A stretch of DNA of 64,000 bases. It comes from Brevibacillus reuszeri (GTDB taxonomy: Bacteria; Bacillota; Bacilli; Brevibacillales; Brevibacillaceae). The DNA is taken from positions 504,859 to 568,858 of the forward strand of contig NZ_LGIQ01000009.1 of assembly GCF_001187725.1 (NCBI RefSeq). The letters are read 5' to 3'. This document shows, piece after piece, positions 17,421 through 25,154 of this stretch. Under the pieces are notes generated by a model that had not been told where the DNA came from, searched no databases, and saw only the letters and a program-made list of their open reading frames with translations. How positions within the stretch are numbered: the stretch's first letter is position 1; each line of letters opens with the position of its first letter. The position numbers and the translations under genes were made by a program.

Positions 17421-17995
17421 TCATGACGTTATCAAGCGTGATAGCTCCTTGAGTTGCCCTAACCTTGAAATCGGATCGACATATAGCCAGTCTGTAGTCA
17501 GGATAGTGACGCGCCCTGCATGAACAGCAGGCAAATTTCGCCAGATGTCTCCCTGACGCACTTGATCGAACAGCTCTCTGGCTTTACTATCAACCACGAC
17601 GAGCATGTAATCCCCTGCATACAATGGCATCTCCGCGACATCCTTACTCTGCTTAAATGGAAGCTGTGGCTGTTCCCGTCTTGCTCGTTCAATTGCTGGA
17701 GGGGGTGATAGACCGCAATCCGACTCTGCTCACTGTGAAGGTTAACATAAAGCCGAGGGGATATACCTACATGCCGTTTAAATGTCCGACTAAAATGAAA
17801 CGGATCGCTAAAGCCACTTTTAACAGCTACCACCTGCTGTACAGACTCTGAAGTAGAGGTCAGTAATTTCTTGGCTTCAGAAACCCGGCTGTGAATGATA
17901 TAGTTCATCGGACTTATACCTGTCAGCTTCCGGAAAAGTCGTGAATATACTCCCCTCTGTAATCAGAGCAATATCGGTCCATACGTATATTCGGT
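17421..17995 (-). pseudogene. Broken AraC-family regulator with siderophore-binding-protein-like domain (Btr type)
   Basis: Pieces of one protein lie in different frames. Upstream (about 17950-17660) an AraC helix-turn-helix reads GVYSRLFRKLTGISP, then NYIIHSRVSEAKKLLTST and SDPFHFSRTFKRHVGISP. After a frameshift near 17630, the C-terminus of a periplasmic-binding-protein domain reads LYAGDYMLVVVDSKAREL, GDIWRNLPAVHAGRV and ends at 17421. The N-terminal sensor and most of the binding domain are missing. The family is the AraC/binding-protein fusion exemplified by B. subtilis Btr, which senses bacillibactin and activates the adjacent uptake genes. Here it directly precedes a siderophore-binding lipoprotein, so that gene has probably lost its activator. 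Confidence 0.7.
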
Positions 17996-18035
17996 GTAAT
18001 CCCATACCCAGAAACTCCTTTACCTAGTTCCCTTA

Positions 18036-19040
18036 CTATCTTGTAAGTAATTTCACAACGTCATCCAGTTGCTGATCAAGAGACAGTACATCAAGTGGGA
18101 ACCATAGTGCATTATCTACTACATATACTTTGTTGTTTTTTACTGCAGGCAAATTTTTCCACAGATTACTATCCAAAACCTGATTCAAAAAGTTCGGATC
18201 ATTATCAAATTGTACGACAAAAAGACGGTCTGCGGAAGCATATTGTGGCAACAATTCCATCGAGATATCCATGCCCAATGGACGCCTCTCCTTCTCCCAT
18301 TCTGACTTTACGCTATCAAGCATGGGAAGCTTCAGTGCTTGAAACAACGTATAACCAACGTTCTGGTCCGCATAAACACGCAGCTGTCCTGCTTTGAATC
18401 CACCGATCACGACAGCACCAAACGATTCATTCGGAGAAACGACAGCAGCAAGCTTCTCTTTTGTTTCTAGTGTTTTTTTATTGTAATCTGCAATCCATTT
18501 CTCTGCCTTTTCAGGAATACCTAGTGCATCGGCTGTATCTTTGAGATGATCAAAGGCATCCTTGTTCTCCCATGTAATGACAACGGTTGGCGCAATCTTG
18601 CTCAGCTTATTAATAAGCTCTTGGTCATCTTCCATTGTCAAAATGAGATCCGGGTTCAATGATAATGCCTTTTCCACATTCAGTTCGTTTACTGAGCCTA
18701 AATCCTCAATACCATCAATTTTATTACGTACAGATGCGAAATTCGTCAGCAAGTGTTTAGGCGCCGCAATCGGTTTTACACCTAGCGCAAGCATTTCCGG
18801 CAAATATTGTGTCGTAATAATACGCTGCGGATGTGTCGGAATTTCTACTTGACGGCCACTGCCATCCGTCCACATGCGTGTATTCGTTGTCACTTCACCT
18901 TGCGTCGTTTCTTTCCCCTGATTATTTTCATTGCTTTGACCATTGCCACTGCTTTGATTATTGCTATTGCCTCCGCAGGCGGACATAACGAATGTGATGG
19001 CCAGCATGAAAATGGCGATACGAAAATTACGAAGCTTCAT
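18036..19040 (-). CDS. Siderophore/iron ABC transporter substrate-binding lipoprotein
   Basis: This is a 334-residue FhuD/FepB-type binding protein. The lipobox is MSAC (Cys near residue 22), followed by a Gly/Asn/Gln-rich linker. The binding fold begins RMWTDGSGRQVEIPTHPQRI, with ILTMEDDQELINKLSKIAPT and a C-terminal LWKNLPAVKNNKVYVVD. It captures ferric siderophore outside the membrane for an ABC importer. No permease or ATPase gene is adjacent, so it must share one encoded elsewhere. A Fur box lies 18 bases upstream of the start. The remnant downstream (17421-17995) ends in a related domain. Confidence 0.9.
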   Translation of the reverse strand: MKLRNFRIAIFMLAITFVMSACGGNSNNQSSGNGQSNENNQGKETTQGEVTTNTRMWTDGSGRQVEIPTHPQRIITTQYLPEMLALGVKPIAAPKHLLTNFASVRNKIDGIEDLGSVNELNVEKALSLNPDLILTMEDDQELINKLSKIAPTVVITWENKDAFDHLKDTADALGIPEKAEKWIADYNKKTLETKEKLAAVVSPNESFGAVVIGGFKAGQLRVYADQNVGYTLFQALKLPMLDSVKSEWEKERRPLGMDISMELLPQYASADRLFVVQFDNDPNFLNQVLDSNLWKNLPAVKNNKVYVVDNALWFPLDVLSLDQQLDDVVKLLTR

Positions 19041-19057
19041 TGTACTACCCCTCTATT

Positions 19058-19076
19058 TGTAATGATAATCATTCCC
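19058..19076. promoter_or_regulatory. Fur box upstream of the siderophore-binding lipoprotein
   Basis: TGTAATGATAATCATTCCC matches 15 of 19 positions of the classical GATAATGATAATCATTATC Fur consensus. It sits between a likely -10 (TATACT or TATATT, minus strand, 19080-19097) and the start codon at 19040, a position suited to iron-dependent repression. Confidence 0.75.
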
Positions 19077-19229
19077 AATATAGAGAGTATAGCAGATTCT
19101 GCGCTGAACGAACATGCGCGAAATGGACAACTATATGAAGCATTTGGACTTCTAGATAAGGGAGGAACCAAGCGCGTTCATCAAAGACAAAAAAAAAGTC
19201 CCCTTTTTGCGAAAGAGAACTTTCCTTCA

Positions 19230-19808
19230 TCAATTATTTCCTCTTTGAAGCTTTTCTAACTCAGCTTTTAATCTTGCATTCTCTTCCAACAGCTTTTGTA
19301 CATCTGGGACCTCTTTGCCAGAAAACCATCCGTGAAGATCCTCTCTTCGTTGATATGCTGGCATTTGATCACGAATAATCAGCTTAATGTGCCTTTCATC
19401 GTCAGCGTAGTAGGTTGGAATGGTTTCCATCACGGATTGCTTAAACTCTTGGAGCCTCTGATAGCTTTCGATTGTTACAAAGTCGTATGGCTTTCGTCTT
19501 AATGCTTCATCTGTGACCACGAAAGCAAATCTAGGTTTTCCAACTTCCCCGGCATACTCAAATTTCCATTGCGTATAGCTCTTTGAGTCATCGGGAAGCA
19601 TGTTTCCATAAAGCCCACCTAGAAGCAGGATAAAAACATCAGATTCATCGATCCATCTCTTAGAAAATTCTAACGAAACTTCATTGAAGAAAAGCTCGGT
19701 TCCAGTAGGGATGTGTCCAGCACGCAGTATCGCTTCTACAGCGGCATGTCTTTCTTCAATTAAATCGATATAAGTAGAACAAATAAAGACTTGTAATTTT
19801 TTTCGCAT
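19230..19808 (-). CDS. DUF4062-domain protein
   Basis: This is a 192-residue protein from ATG 19808 (TAGGTGG upstream; the longer frame to 19838 has no ribosome binding site). The first 85 residues match DUF4062: LQVFICSTYIDLIEERHAAV, then GHIPTGTELF, the SDVFILLLGGLYGN strand and SYTQWKFEYA. The fold is TIR-like, and family members are often fused to NTPase or repeat domains; here only a C-terminal coiled coil follows (LLEENARLKAELEKLQRG). The function is unknown. TIR-like folds suggest nucleotide handling, signalling or defence. It lies 98 bases downstream of an unknown protein on the same strand. Confidence 0.75.
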   Translation of the reverse strand: MRKKLQVFICSTYIDLIEERHAAVEAILRAGHIPTGTELFFNEVSLEFSKRWIDESDVFILLLGGLYGNMLPDDSKSYTQWKFEYAGEVGKPRFAFVVTDEALRRKPYDFVTIESYQRLQEFKQSVMETIPTYYADDERHIKLIIRDQMPAYQRREDLHGWFSGKEVPDVQKLLEENARLKAELEKLQRGNN

Positions 19809-19906
19809 AGGCCACCTACATGTCATAAAAGTAATCAAAATATTACCATTCGCTCACATTATTTGTCAATCTCGATTAGGGGTAGATAGGTGGAATGAAT
19901 AAATTT

Positions 19907-20860
19907 TTAATCTTTTCCAGCTAATTTATTGACATAGTACCGACCCAGACCTCTGACATCAATGTATCCGTTTATGTCCTCAAGCTCATCTATGTCGTCA
20001 AATTCGATCGTCACTTCTTTCCAAAGAGAAGCAGGATCACTAACTTCGTCCATCATAGTGAAGTAATCACATAAGTCACCCAGTTTGAAAGTTCCATAAT
20101 GGATGGGGATGTTTTCTTGTTTCGTTTCCGCTGAAGCATGTTTCAAATGATAACTGAATCGCTCAAGCTCACCTTTTGTTGTAATATCACGTACACCTAA
20201 ATCATGAACCATAAATTTCCTTATTGCCCGACAAGTTGCGAAGTATGCATCATCACTGTCGATCGCATGGGCGAGCTGATATAAATCATCTGCCAGGAAA
20301 ACCTCACCGAAACGATTCCTTTTATAGTCCAAGCCCTTAAAAACCAAGTACTCGTGCTTTTCAGCATGGTACCTGATTCGGATTTCATCTCTAGTGCCCT
20401 CATTTATTACGTGTACCGTTTTATATCCAGCAACTTCTTTTGTGCGAAAAAGCATAAAGTTGTGAACTCCATGCAACAACTCATCAATACTGATCTGTTG
20501 TTGTACAGCATAAGCATCTACGATCTCAAGGATGTTGTTAGCTACCTTCAAAAAGTCCTGCAAACTCGCGACGGTTCGTTCATCATTTTCATGGAAAGTG
20601 ACAGTGCTTCCAGGTTTTCGTGTATCGATTAATCTTCCTTCTATCGTCATCCACTTTCCCGTGCCGATTTCTGAATGTAAGAGTTGAACCTCTAATACTC
20701 CGGTATGTGGCACATCAATTTTGGTCCCTTCACTAAGAATCCTTGCAAGTTCATTTGCATACTCAAATACAAGCTTTTGAAGTTCCTCTGCAAGCCCATC
20801 TCTGATTTCCCTTTGTTTAACGATTTCGCTCATCATGTCTTGTAAACTCTTGTCAGTCAT
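19907..20860 (-). CDS. Unknown protein upstream of the DUF4062 gene
   Basis: This 317-residue soluble, acidic protein starts at ATG 20860 (GAAGGTGG seven bases upstream), not at the earlier in-frame ATG 20884. I do not recognise a family. Visible features are an N-terminal helix-rich segment (DKSLQDMMSEIVKQREIRDG), mixed alpha/beta sequence from about 50 to 200, RYHAEKHEYLVFKGL near 175, and a C-terminal RGLGRYYVNKLAGKD. There are no membrane segments or nucleotide-binding motifs. It precedes the DUF4062 gene on the same strand and may be co-transcribed with it. Confidence 0.6.
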   Translation of the reverse strand: MTDKSLQDMMSEIVKQREIRDGLAEELQKLVFEYANELARILSEGTKIDVPHTGVLEVQLLHSEIGTGKWMTIEGRLIDTRKPGSTVTFHENDERTVASLQDFLKVANNILEIVDAYAVQQQISIDELLHGVHNFMLFRTKEVAGYKTVHVINEGTRDEIRIRYHAEKHEYLVFKGLDYKRNRFGEVFLADDLYQLAHAIDSDDAYFATCRAIRKFMVHDLGVRDITTKGELERFSYHLKHASAETKQENIPIHYGTFKLGDLCDYFTMMDEVSDPASLWKEVTIEFDDIDELEDINGYIDVRGLGRYYVNKLAGKD

Positions 20861-20894
20861 TGTAACCACCTTCGTTTTTTTCATGATTACGAAA

Positions 20895-22148
20895 TTACTG
20901 GGCCACTCCTATTTTGGCTGAGATTGACCTAGGCAATCGAAAACATACAATGCTTGCCGCTGCCAGTAAAACGCCTGTCAATCCGAATGAAAAGAAATGC
21001 GTTCCAAAAGCTTCATATCCCCATCCGGCAACAAAGACGCCAATCGCCCCACCGATCTGATGAATCAAATAACTCCAACCGTATAATACCCCTAACCAAC
21101 GAAGGCCATAGATATCTCCCAAAATAGCAGAAGAAAGTGCCGTGCTTCCTGCCCATACAAGTCCTCCGATGGCAGAGACTACATACAATTGCCAGGACGA
21201 CATCACCAGCACGATGGAAAGAAACCCAATCCCTCGAAAGAGATAAATGATGGAAAGCATCGTGCTTTTTGGATATTTATCGGACAACCCACCCAAAAAA
21301 ACACTGCTGAACATGGCAACAAGCCCAATTAACCCAACTCCAAACGATGCGGTATGCTCATGAAAGCCGTGATCGGTTAACATCGGGACACCGTGAGAAC
21401 CCAGTAAATTCATGCTAAAGCCACATACGAACAGCCCAAAGGAAATTTGCCAAAATGGAAGAGTTACCAGAGCATCCTGCCACTTGTTCAAAGGAATGCT
21501 TGCAGCTGCATGATTGGTCTTATTTTTCGTGGCCTGTCCGGGAAGCAGGTCAGTATTCGGCGGAGCATCATCGCGGATAATCAACCATGCAGACGGCACG
21601 ATCAGCACAACAAACAAAGCACACAGCAGCAGCAAGGTTGTTTGCCACCCGAACCACTCAATCATGAATGTAAAAGCAGGTGTCATAAAGGCTACCCCGC
21701 CCATCCCTCCAGTAGACAAATAAAACAGTGCCTTCCCCCTTTGCCGAGTAAACCACTTACTGACAATAGGCGTAACGGCGATCGGGCTTGTAAAAGAAAG
21801 TCCAAGAGAAAGAAAAATTCCATAGGCAAGCGTAAAGCTGATCACATCATTTGTACAAATCGTCCATATAGTAGAACCTGTTATGATCGCAACTCCCACG
21901 AGTAAAACGAAGCGTGTGCCATATTTGCTAACGAGATAACCTGCTATCGGCATTCCAATACCGTACACCAGCATGCTTACAGAAAAAATAAAGGAAAGCA
22001 CCGTACGACTGACTCCCAAGCTTTCCAGCATTGGTTTAAAAAATGGACTTGCTCCTAAACGGGTGCCAACTGTCAGCATCGTAATTATCGCAGTGACAAT
22101 GACAATATTCCATCCAAAATACCACTTTCCCACACGCTCTGGTTTCAT
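20895..22148 (-). CDS. Major facilitator superfamily transporter (monocarboxylate/oxalate-formate type)
   Basis: This is a 417-residue, twelve-helix MFS permease from ATG 22148 (GGGTGG upstream). It begins with a WYFGWNIVIVTAII first helix and shows the MFS loop motif GYLVSKYGTRFVLLVG between helices 2 and 3 and GGLSDKYPKS between 8 and 9. GIPFGLT-like text is absent, but AYGIFLSLGLSFTSPIAVTP resembles the oxalate:formate antiporter/MCT branch. The substrate is therefore probably a carboxylate, which is an inference. It is divergent from a LysR gene that likely controls it. Confidence 0.8.
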   Translation of the reverse strand: MKPERVGKWYFGWNIVIVTAIITMLTVGTRLGASPFFKPMLESLGVSRTVLSFIFSVSMLVYGIGMPIAGYLVSKYGTRFVLLVGVAIITGSTIWTICTNDVISFTLAYGIFLSLGLSFTSPIAVTPIVSKWFTRQRGKALFYLSTGGMGGVAFMTPAFTFMIEWFGWQTTLLLLCALFVVLIVPSAWLIIRDDAPPNTDLLPGQATKNKTNHAAASIPLNKWQDALVTLPFWQISFGLFVCGFSMNLLGSHGVPMLTDHGFHEHTASFGVGLIGLVAMFSSVFLGGLSDKYPKSTMLSIIYLFRGIGFLSIVLVMSSWQLYVVSAIGGLVWAGSTALSSAILGDIYGLRWLGVLYGWSYLIHQIGGAIGVFVAGWGYEAFGTHFFSFGLTGVLLAAASIVCFRLPRSISAKIGVAQ

Positions 22149-22246
22149 ACATAAACCACCCATCCTGGCAATGTTTAGACTTCTTGGTTGGTGATGATTA
22201 TAATCCTGATCTTTTGATAAGAAAAAGACATTTGTGTTATTGTAGG

Positions 22247-22263
22247 TATAAGCATCTCTTATA
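22247..22263. promoter_or_regulatory. Candidate LysR operator between the MFS and LysR genes
   Basis: TATAAG-CATCT-CTTATA is a perfect 6-5-6 inverted repeat containing the T-N11-A LysR motif. It overlaps the region just after a possible LysR-gene promoter (TTGATA 22214-22219, 18-base spacer, TATTGT 22238-22243), compatible with autorepression and activation of the divergent MFS gene. Confidence 0.55.
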
Positions 22264-22290
22264 TCATGGAGTTAGGTGGTTTTACGGCGC

Positions 22291-23205
22291 ATGGAGCTTA
22301 GACAGCTGACATACTTTGTCGAGGTTGCGAGACTGAACAATCTGACACGTGCTGCAGAACGTCTTCGAGTCGCCCAGCCTGCGCTTTCGCAACAGATCGG
22401 GAATTTGGAGCGAGAGCTCGGGGTCAGGCTCTTTAATCGCACCGGACGTGGGGTAACACTCACTGAAGCAGGCAATGCTTTCTTTTTTGCTGCCGAAAAA
22501 ACCTTGGCAGAAGCGGAAAAAGCGAAAGATGTAGCGAAAGGTTTCAGTAAACATCCAATTGGTAAAGTTACAGTTGGAGCTTTGGATTCCTTGGTTCAAA
22601 CCAGGTTACCTCGCATGCTGGTTGCATTCGGTCAAAAGTATCCGGGGATTAAGGTGTTCATCCGGGAGAATACGACGAGTCCATTGCTGGAGTCACTAAA
22701 GAAGGGAGAATTGGATCTCGCGCTCGCTCATGAGTGGGACCATCAATATCCACAGCATTTAGAAAGGTTGATTCCGCCAGCAGGGATTGGCTCTACCTTT
22801 CTATATCAGGATGAGTTGGTTCTTGCTGTGGCCAAAGGACATCCGTTAGAGACAAGTGGAACCATTGCGATCAGTGAGCTCAGGGAAGAATCCTTCGTGA
22901 GCTTTAATGAGGGTTCAGGAATCCGTTCGCTGCTATATGCGAGCTGCGTCAAAGAAGGCTTCGAGCCACATGTCCGTTATGAATGCGCCTCTCCACGGAT
23001 GCTGGTGGCGGAGCGGCTCGGGGTTTCCGTCCTCCCGCGATTAATGGCAGAGTTGCCTGGACCGCCGATTTCAATCCTATCCCTGGCCCCGCCTCTTTCT
23101 CGTACGGTTTCTGCATTTTTCTTCGAGGGACGATATCTTTCGCCTGCTTCGGAGATTTTTTTGCAATACGTTGAACAGTATTTTCGTTCCGAAAGCACCC
23201 TTTGA
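22291..23205 (+). CDS. LysR-family transcriptional regulator
   Basis: This is a typical LysR regulator of 304 residues beginning MELRQLTYFVEVARLNNLTR, then QPALSQQIGNLERELGVRLF. The effector domain starts near residue 90. A GTG five codons upstream (22276) has a closer GGAG, so the true start may be there; I chose the ATG because family proteins almost always begin at this position. It is divergent from the MFS transporter and followed by a short region without a gene. Confidence 0.88.
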   Translation: MELRQLTYFVEVARLNNLTRAAERLRVAQPALSQQIGNLERELGVRLFNRTGRGVTLTEAGNAFFFAAEKTLAEAEKAKDVAKGFSKHPIGKVTVGALDSLVQTRLPRMLVAFGQKYPGIKVFIRENTTSPLLESLKKGELDLALAHEWDHQYPQHLERLIPPAGIGSTFLYQDELVLAVAKGHPLETSGTIAISELREESFVSFNEGSGIRSLLYASCVKEGFEPHVRYECASPRMLVAERLGVSVLPRLMAELPGPPISILSLAPPLSRTVSAFFFEGRYLSPASEIFLQYVEQYFRSESTL

Positions 23206-23294
23206 ACGAAGGCAGCATGGAAAAATCCCCTCCAAATGAACAGGTAGAGTCATGCTCTTACCTGTCTACTTAAAAGGGATGAGATCATATAACC

Positions 23295-23759
23295 TTATTC
23301 AAAAACTAATGAATCCAAATCTCTTGGATATTCCGTAATCAGTTTATTACCACCTGCAGTTAAGACAACCGTATCCGAATGACGGAAGCCTCCTAGACCA
23401 GGTATATAAATACCAGGTTCTATTGTGTACACCATTCCTTCTTCAAGAACCAAGTCATTATCAAAGCGCAAGTAATGTTCTTCATGTGAGGATACGCCGA
23501 TTCCATGTCCTACCCTATGAATGGCGTATTCTCCCAAGCCTGCTTTATGAATCACATCTCTGGCTACTTTATCTACCTGTTTGGCTGTTACACCCGGCTT
23601 TATAAACTCCATTGCTGTTTCCTGAGCAAGACGCATGACTTCAAAGGTTTTCCTTTGTTGCTTGCTTGGTTCCCCAATAAAGACTGTTCTTTCTAACTCA
23701 GCCCGGTAGCCGTTAAAGACTACCTGCCGAGTATGAATAACGGTATCCCCTTTCTGCAA
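23295..23759 (-). pseudogene. Truncated M24 metallopeptidase (C-terminal half only)
   Basis: This 154-codon frame corresponds to the second half of the pita-bread catalytic domain. VGHGIG (metal-binding His) and TIEPGIYI (Glu) are present. The two Asp ligands expected in the preceding strands are altered: the region reads TVIHTRQVVFNGYRAELERT where family members have Asp residues. The N-terminal domain is missing; upstream the same frame is closed by TAA, and 23760-23983 holds no gene. It lies behind an intact M24 peptidase on the same strand and may be a decayed neighbour or duplicate. Some M24-fold proteins are non-catalytic, but truncation makes a pseudogene more likely. Confidence 0.65.
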
Positions 23760-23983
23760 TATTTTTTGCCTTATTTACGTATTCATCCGTACATTGGTCG
23801 CCATTAACACTACCAAAGTTGTGATTCTTTTTCTATCCTTTGCTTGCACTTCTATTCTCATGCTTTTGGCTTTTCTTTTCTGGCAATAAAAAATGCACCC
23901 CTTAACGTTTTCATCGGTAAACCGTAGAGGTTTTCCAATGACTACTTTAAGAAGTGCCTATCAATAAGGAGTGCTGCTTTTAT

Positions 23984-25075
23984 TTAAACACCGATGATTT
24001 TCAGCTCTTTCGGATAGGACGTTAACACCTCGGCACCATCCGTTGTCACCCACACATTATCCTCGATGCGAACCCCTGCAAACTGAGGAATATAGATCCC
24101 TGGCTCAATCGTGAAGACCATACCTTCTCTGACGAGATCGTGGTTGTTTCCGTGAAGGGATGGATATTCGTGAATTTCCAGACCGAGCCCATGCCCGACG
24201 CGATTGAGGAAATATTCGCCGTATCCTTTTTGCTCTAAAATATCACGTGCCGTCTGATCGATACTGGCAAATGTGACACCTGGCCGAACCGCCGCAATCG
24301 CTGCCATATTCGCTTGCAAAACCGTTTCGTACATTTCGGTCAGCTTTTCATTCACTTCTCCAACACCAAACGTTCGTGAAATGTCAGACAAGTATCCATC
24401 CACGACCACCCCAGTATCAAACAGGAGCAATTCTCCTTCCTGGATTTTGCGACTGCCCGAGACCCCGTGAGGTTGCGATGCTTTTTCACCTGACAAAACG
24501 ATCGTGGAGAAGGCTGGAGCATCGGCTCCGAGCTTTTTCATTTGGTATTCCATCTCTGCAACGATGTCGGTTTCCGTTATACCTGGCTTCACATAAGAGA
24601 TTGACGCTTGTAGCACCTCTTCGATGAGGAGAATCGCCTTCTTCATAATGGCAATCTCTTCCGGGCCTTTCACCATTCTCATCTCGCGCAAAGGCTCTCC
24701 GGCATCAACAGATTCAGTAGCGCCAGTCGCTTTCATGACATCGCGGTAGCGAGCCACGTGCAAATGCTCCTCCTCTACAGCGAGCTTTGCGATCGGACCA
24801 GCCAGCTTCTCTCTTAACAATGCATATGGATCAGACGAATCGCTGTGTGCATAAATAGCCGTCACTCTTGAGGCTAGTTGCGCTTTCTCCAGATCGAGCA
24901 ACGGTACAATTAGAAACGGTTGCTCATCTTTAGGCAAAACAAGTCCCATAAACCGCTTGTTCGGCTCATTGAGAAAGCCAGTCAGGTAATAAATATGCTT
25001 TGGCAAAGTGATCAGCATGGCATCCACACCACCTTGTTCCATATAAGCATACAGCTTTTCCAGGCGCTCTTTCAT
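23984..25075 (-). CDS. Xaa-Pro dipeptidase/aminopeptidase (M24 family)
   Basis: This is a 363-residue proline-specific peptidase. It has a creatinase-like N-terminal domain (residues 1-130) and a C-terminal M24 domain with all five metal ligands: Asp in LLFDTGVVVDGY, Asp in LSDISRT, His in VGHGLGLEIHE, Glu in TIEPGIYI and Glu in VRIEDNVW. It releases N-terminal residues from X-Pro peptides in the cytoplasm. ATG 25075 has GGTGAG five bases upstream. It lies 80 bases downstream of the peptide-binding lipoprotein gene, which suggests joint peptide uptake and breakdown. Confidence 0.9.
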   Translation of the reverse strand: MKERLEKLYAYMEQGGVDAMLITLPKHIYYLTGFLNEPNKRFMGLVLPKDEQPFLIVPLLDLEKAQLASRVTAIYAHSDSSDPYALLREKLAGPIAKLAVEEEHLHVARYRDVMKATGATESVDAGEPLREMRMVKGPEEIAIMKKAILLIEEVLQASISYVKPGITETDIVAEMEYQMKKLGADAPAFSTIVLSGEKASQPHGVSGSRKIQEGELLLFDTGVVVDGYLSDISRTFGVGEVNEKLTEMYETVLQANMAAIAAVRPGVTFASIDQTARDILEQKGYGEYFLNRVGHGLGLEIHEYPSLHGNNHDLVREGMVFTIEPGIYIPQFAGVRIEDNVWVTTDGAEVLTSYPKELKIIGV

Positions 25076-25154
25076 GGACACTCACCAAACCCTTTCGTTT
25101 CCTTATAAGAGATGCTGCACATTTCCTGTCCTTGCTGATAAGCCAATATCGGGC

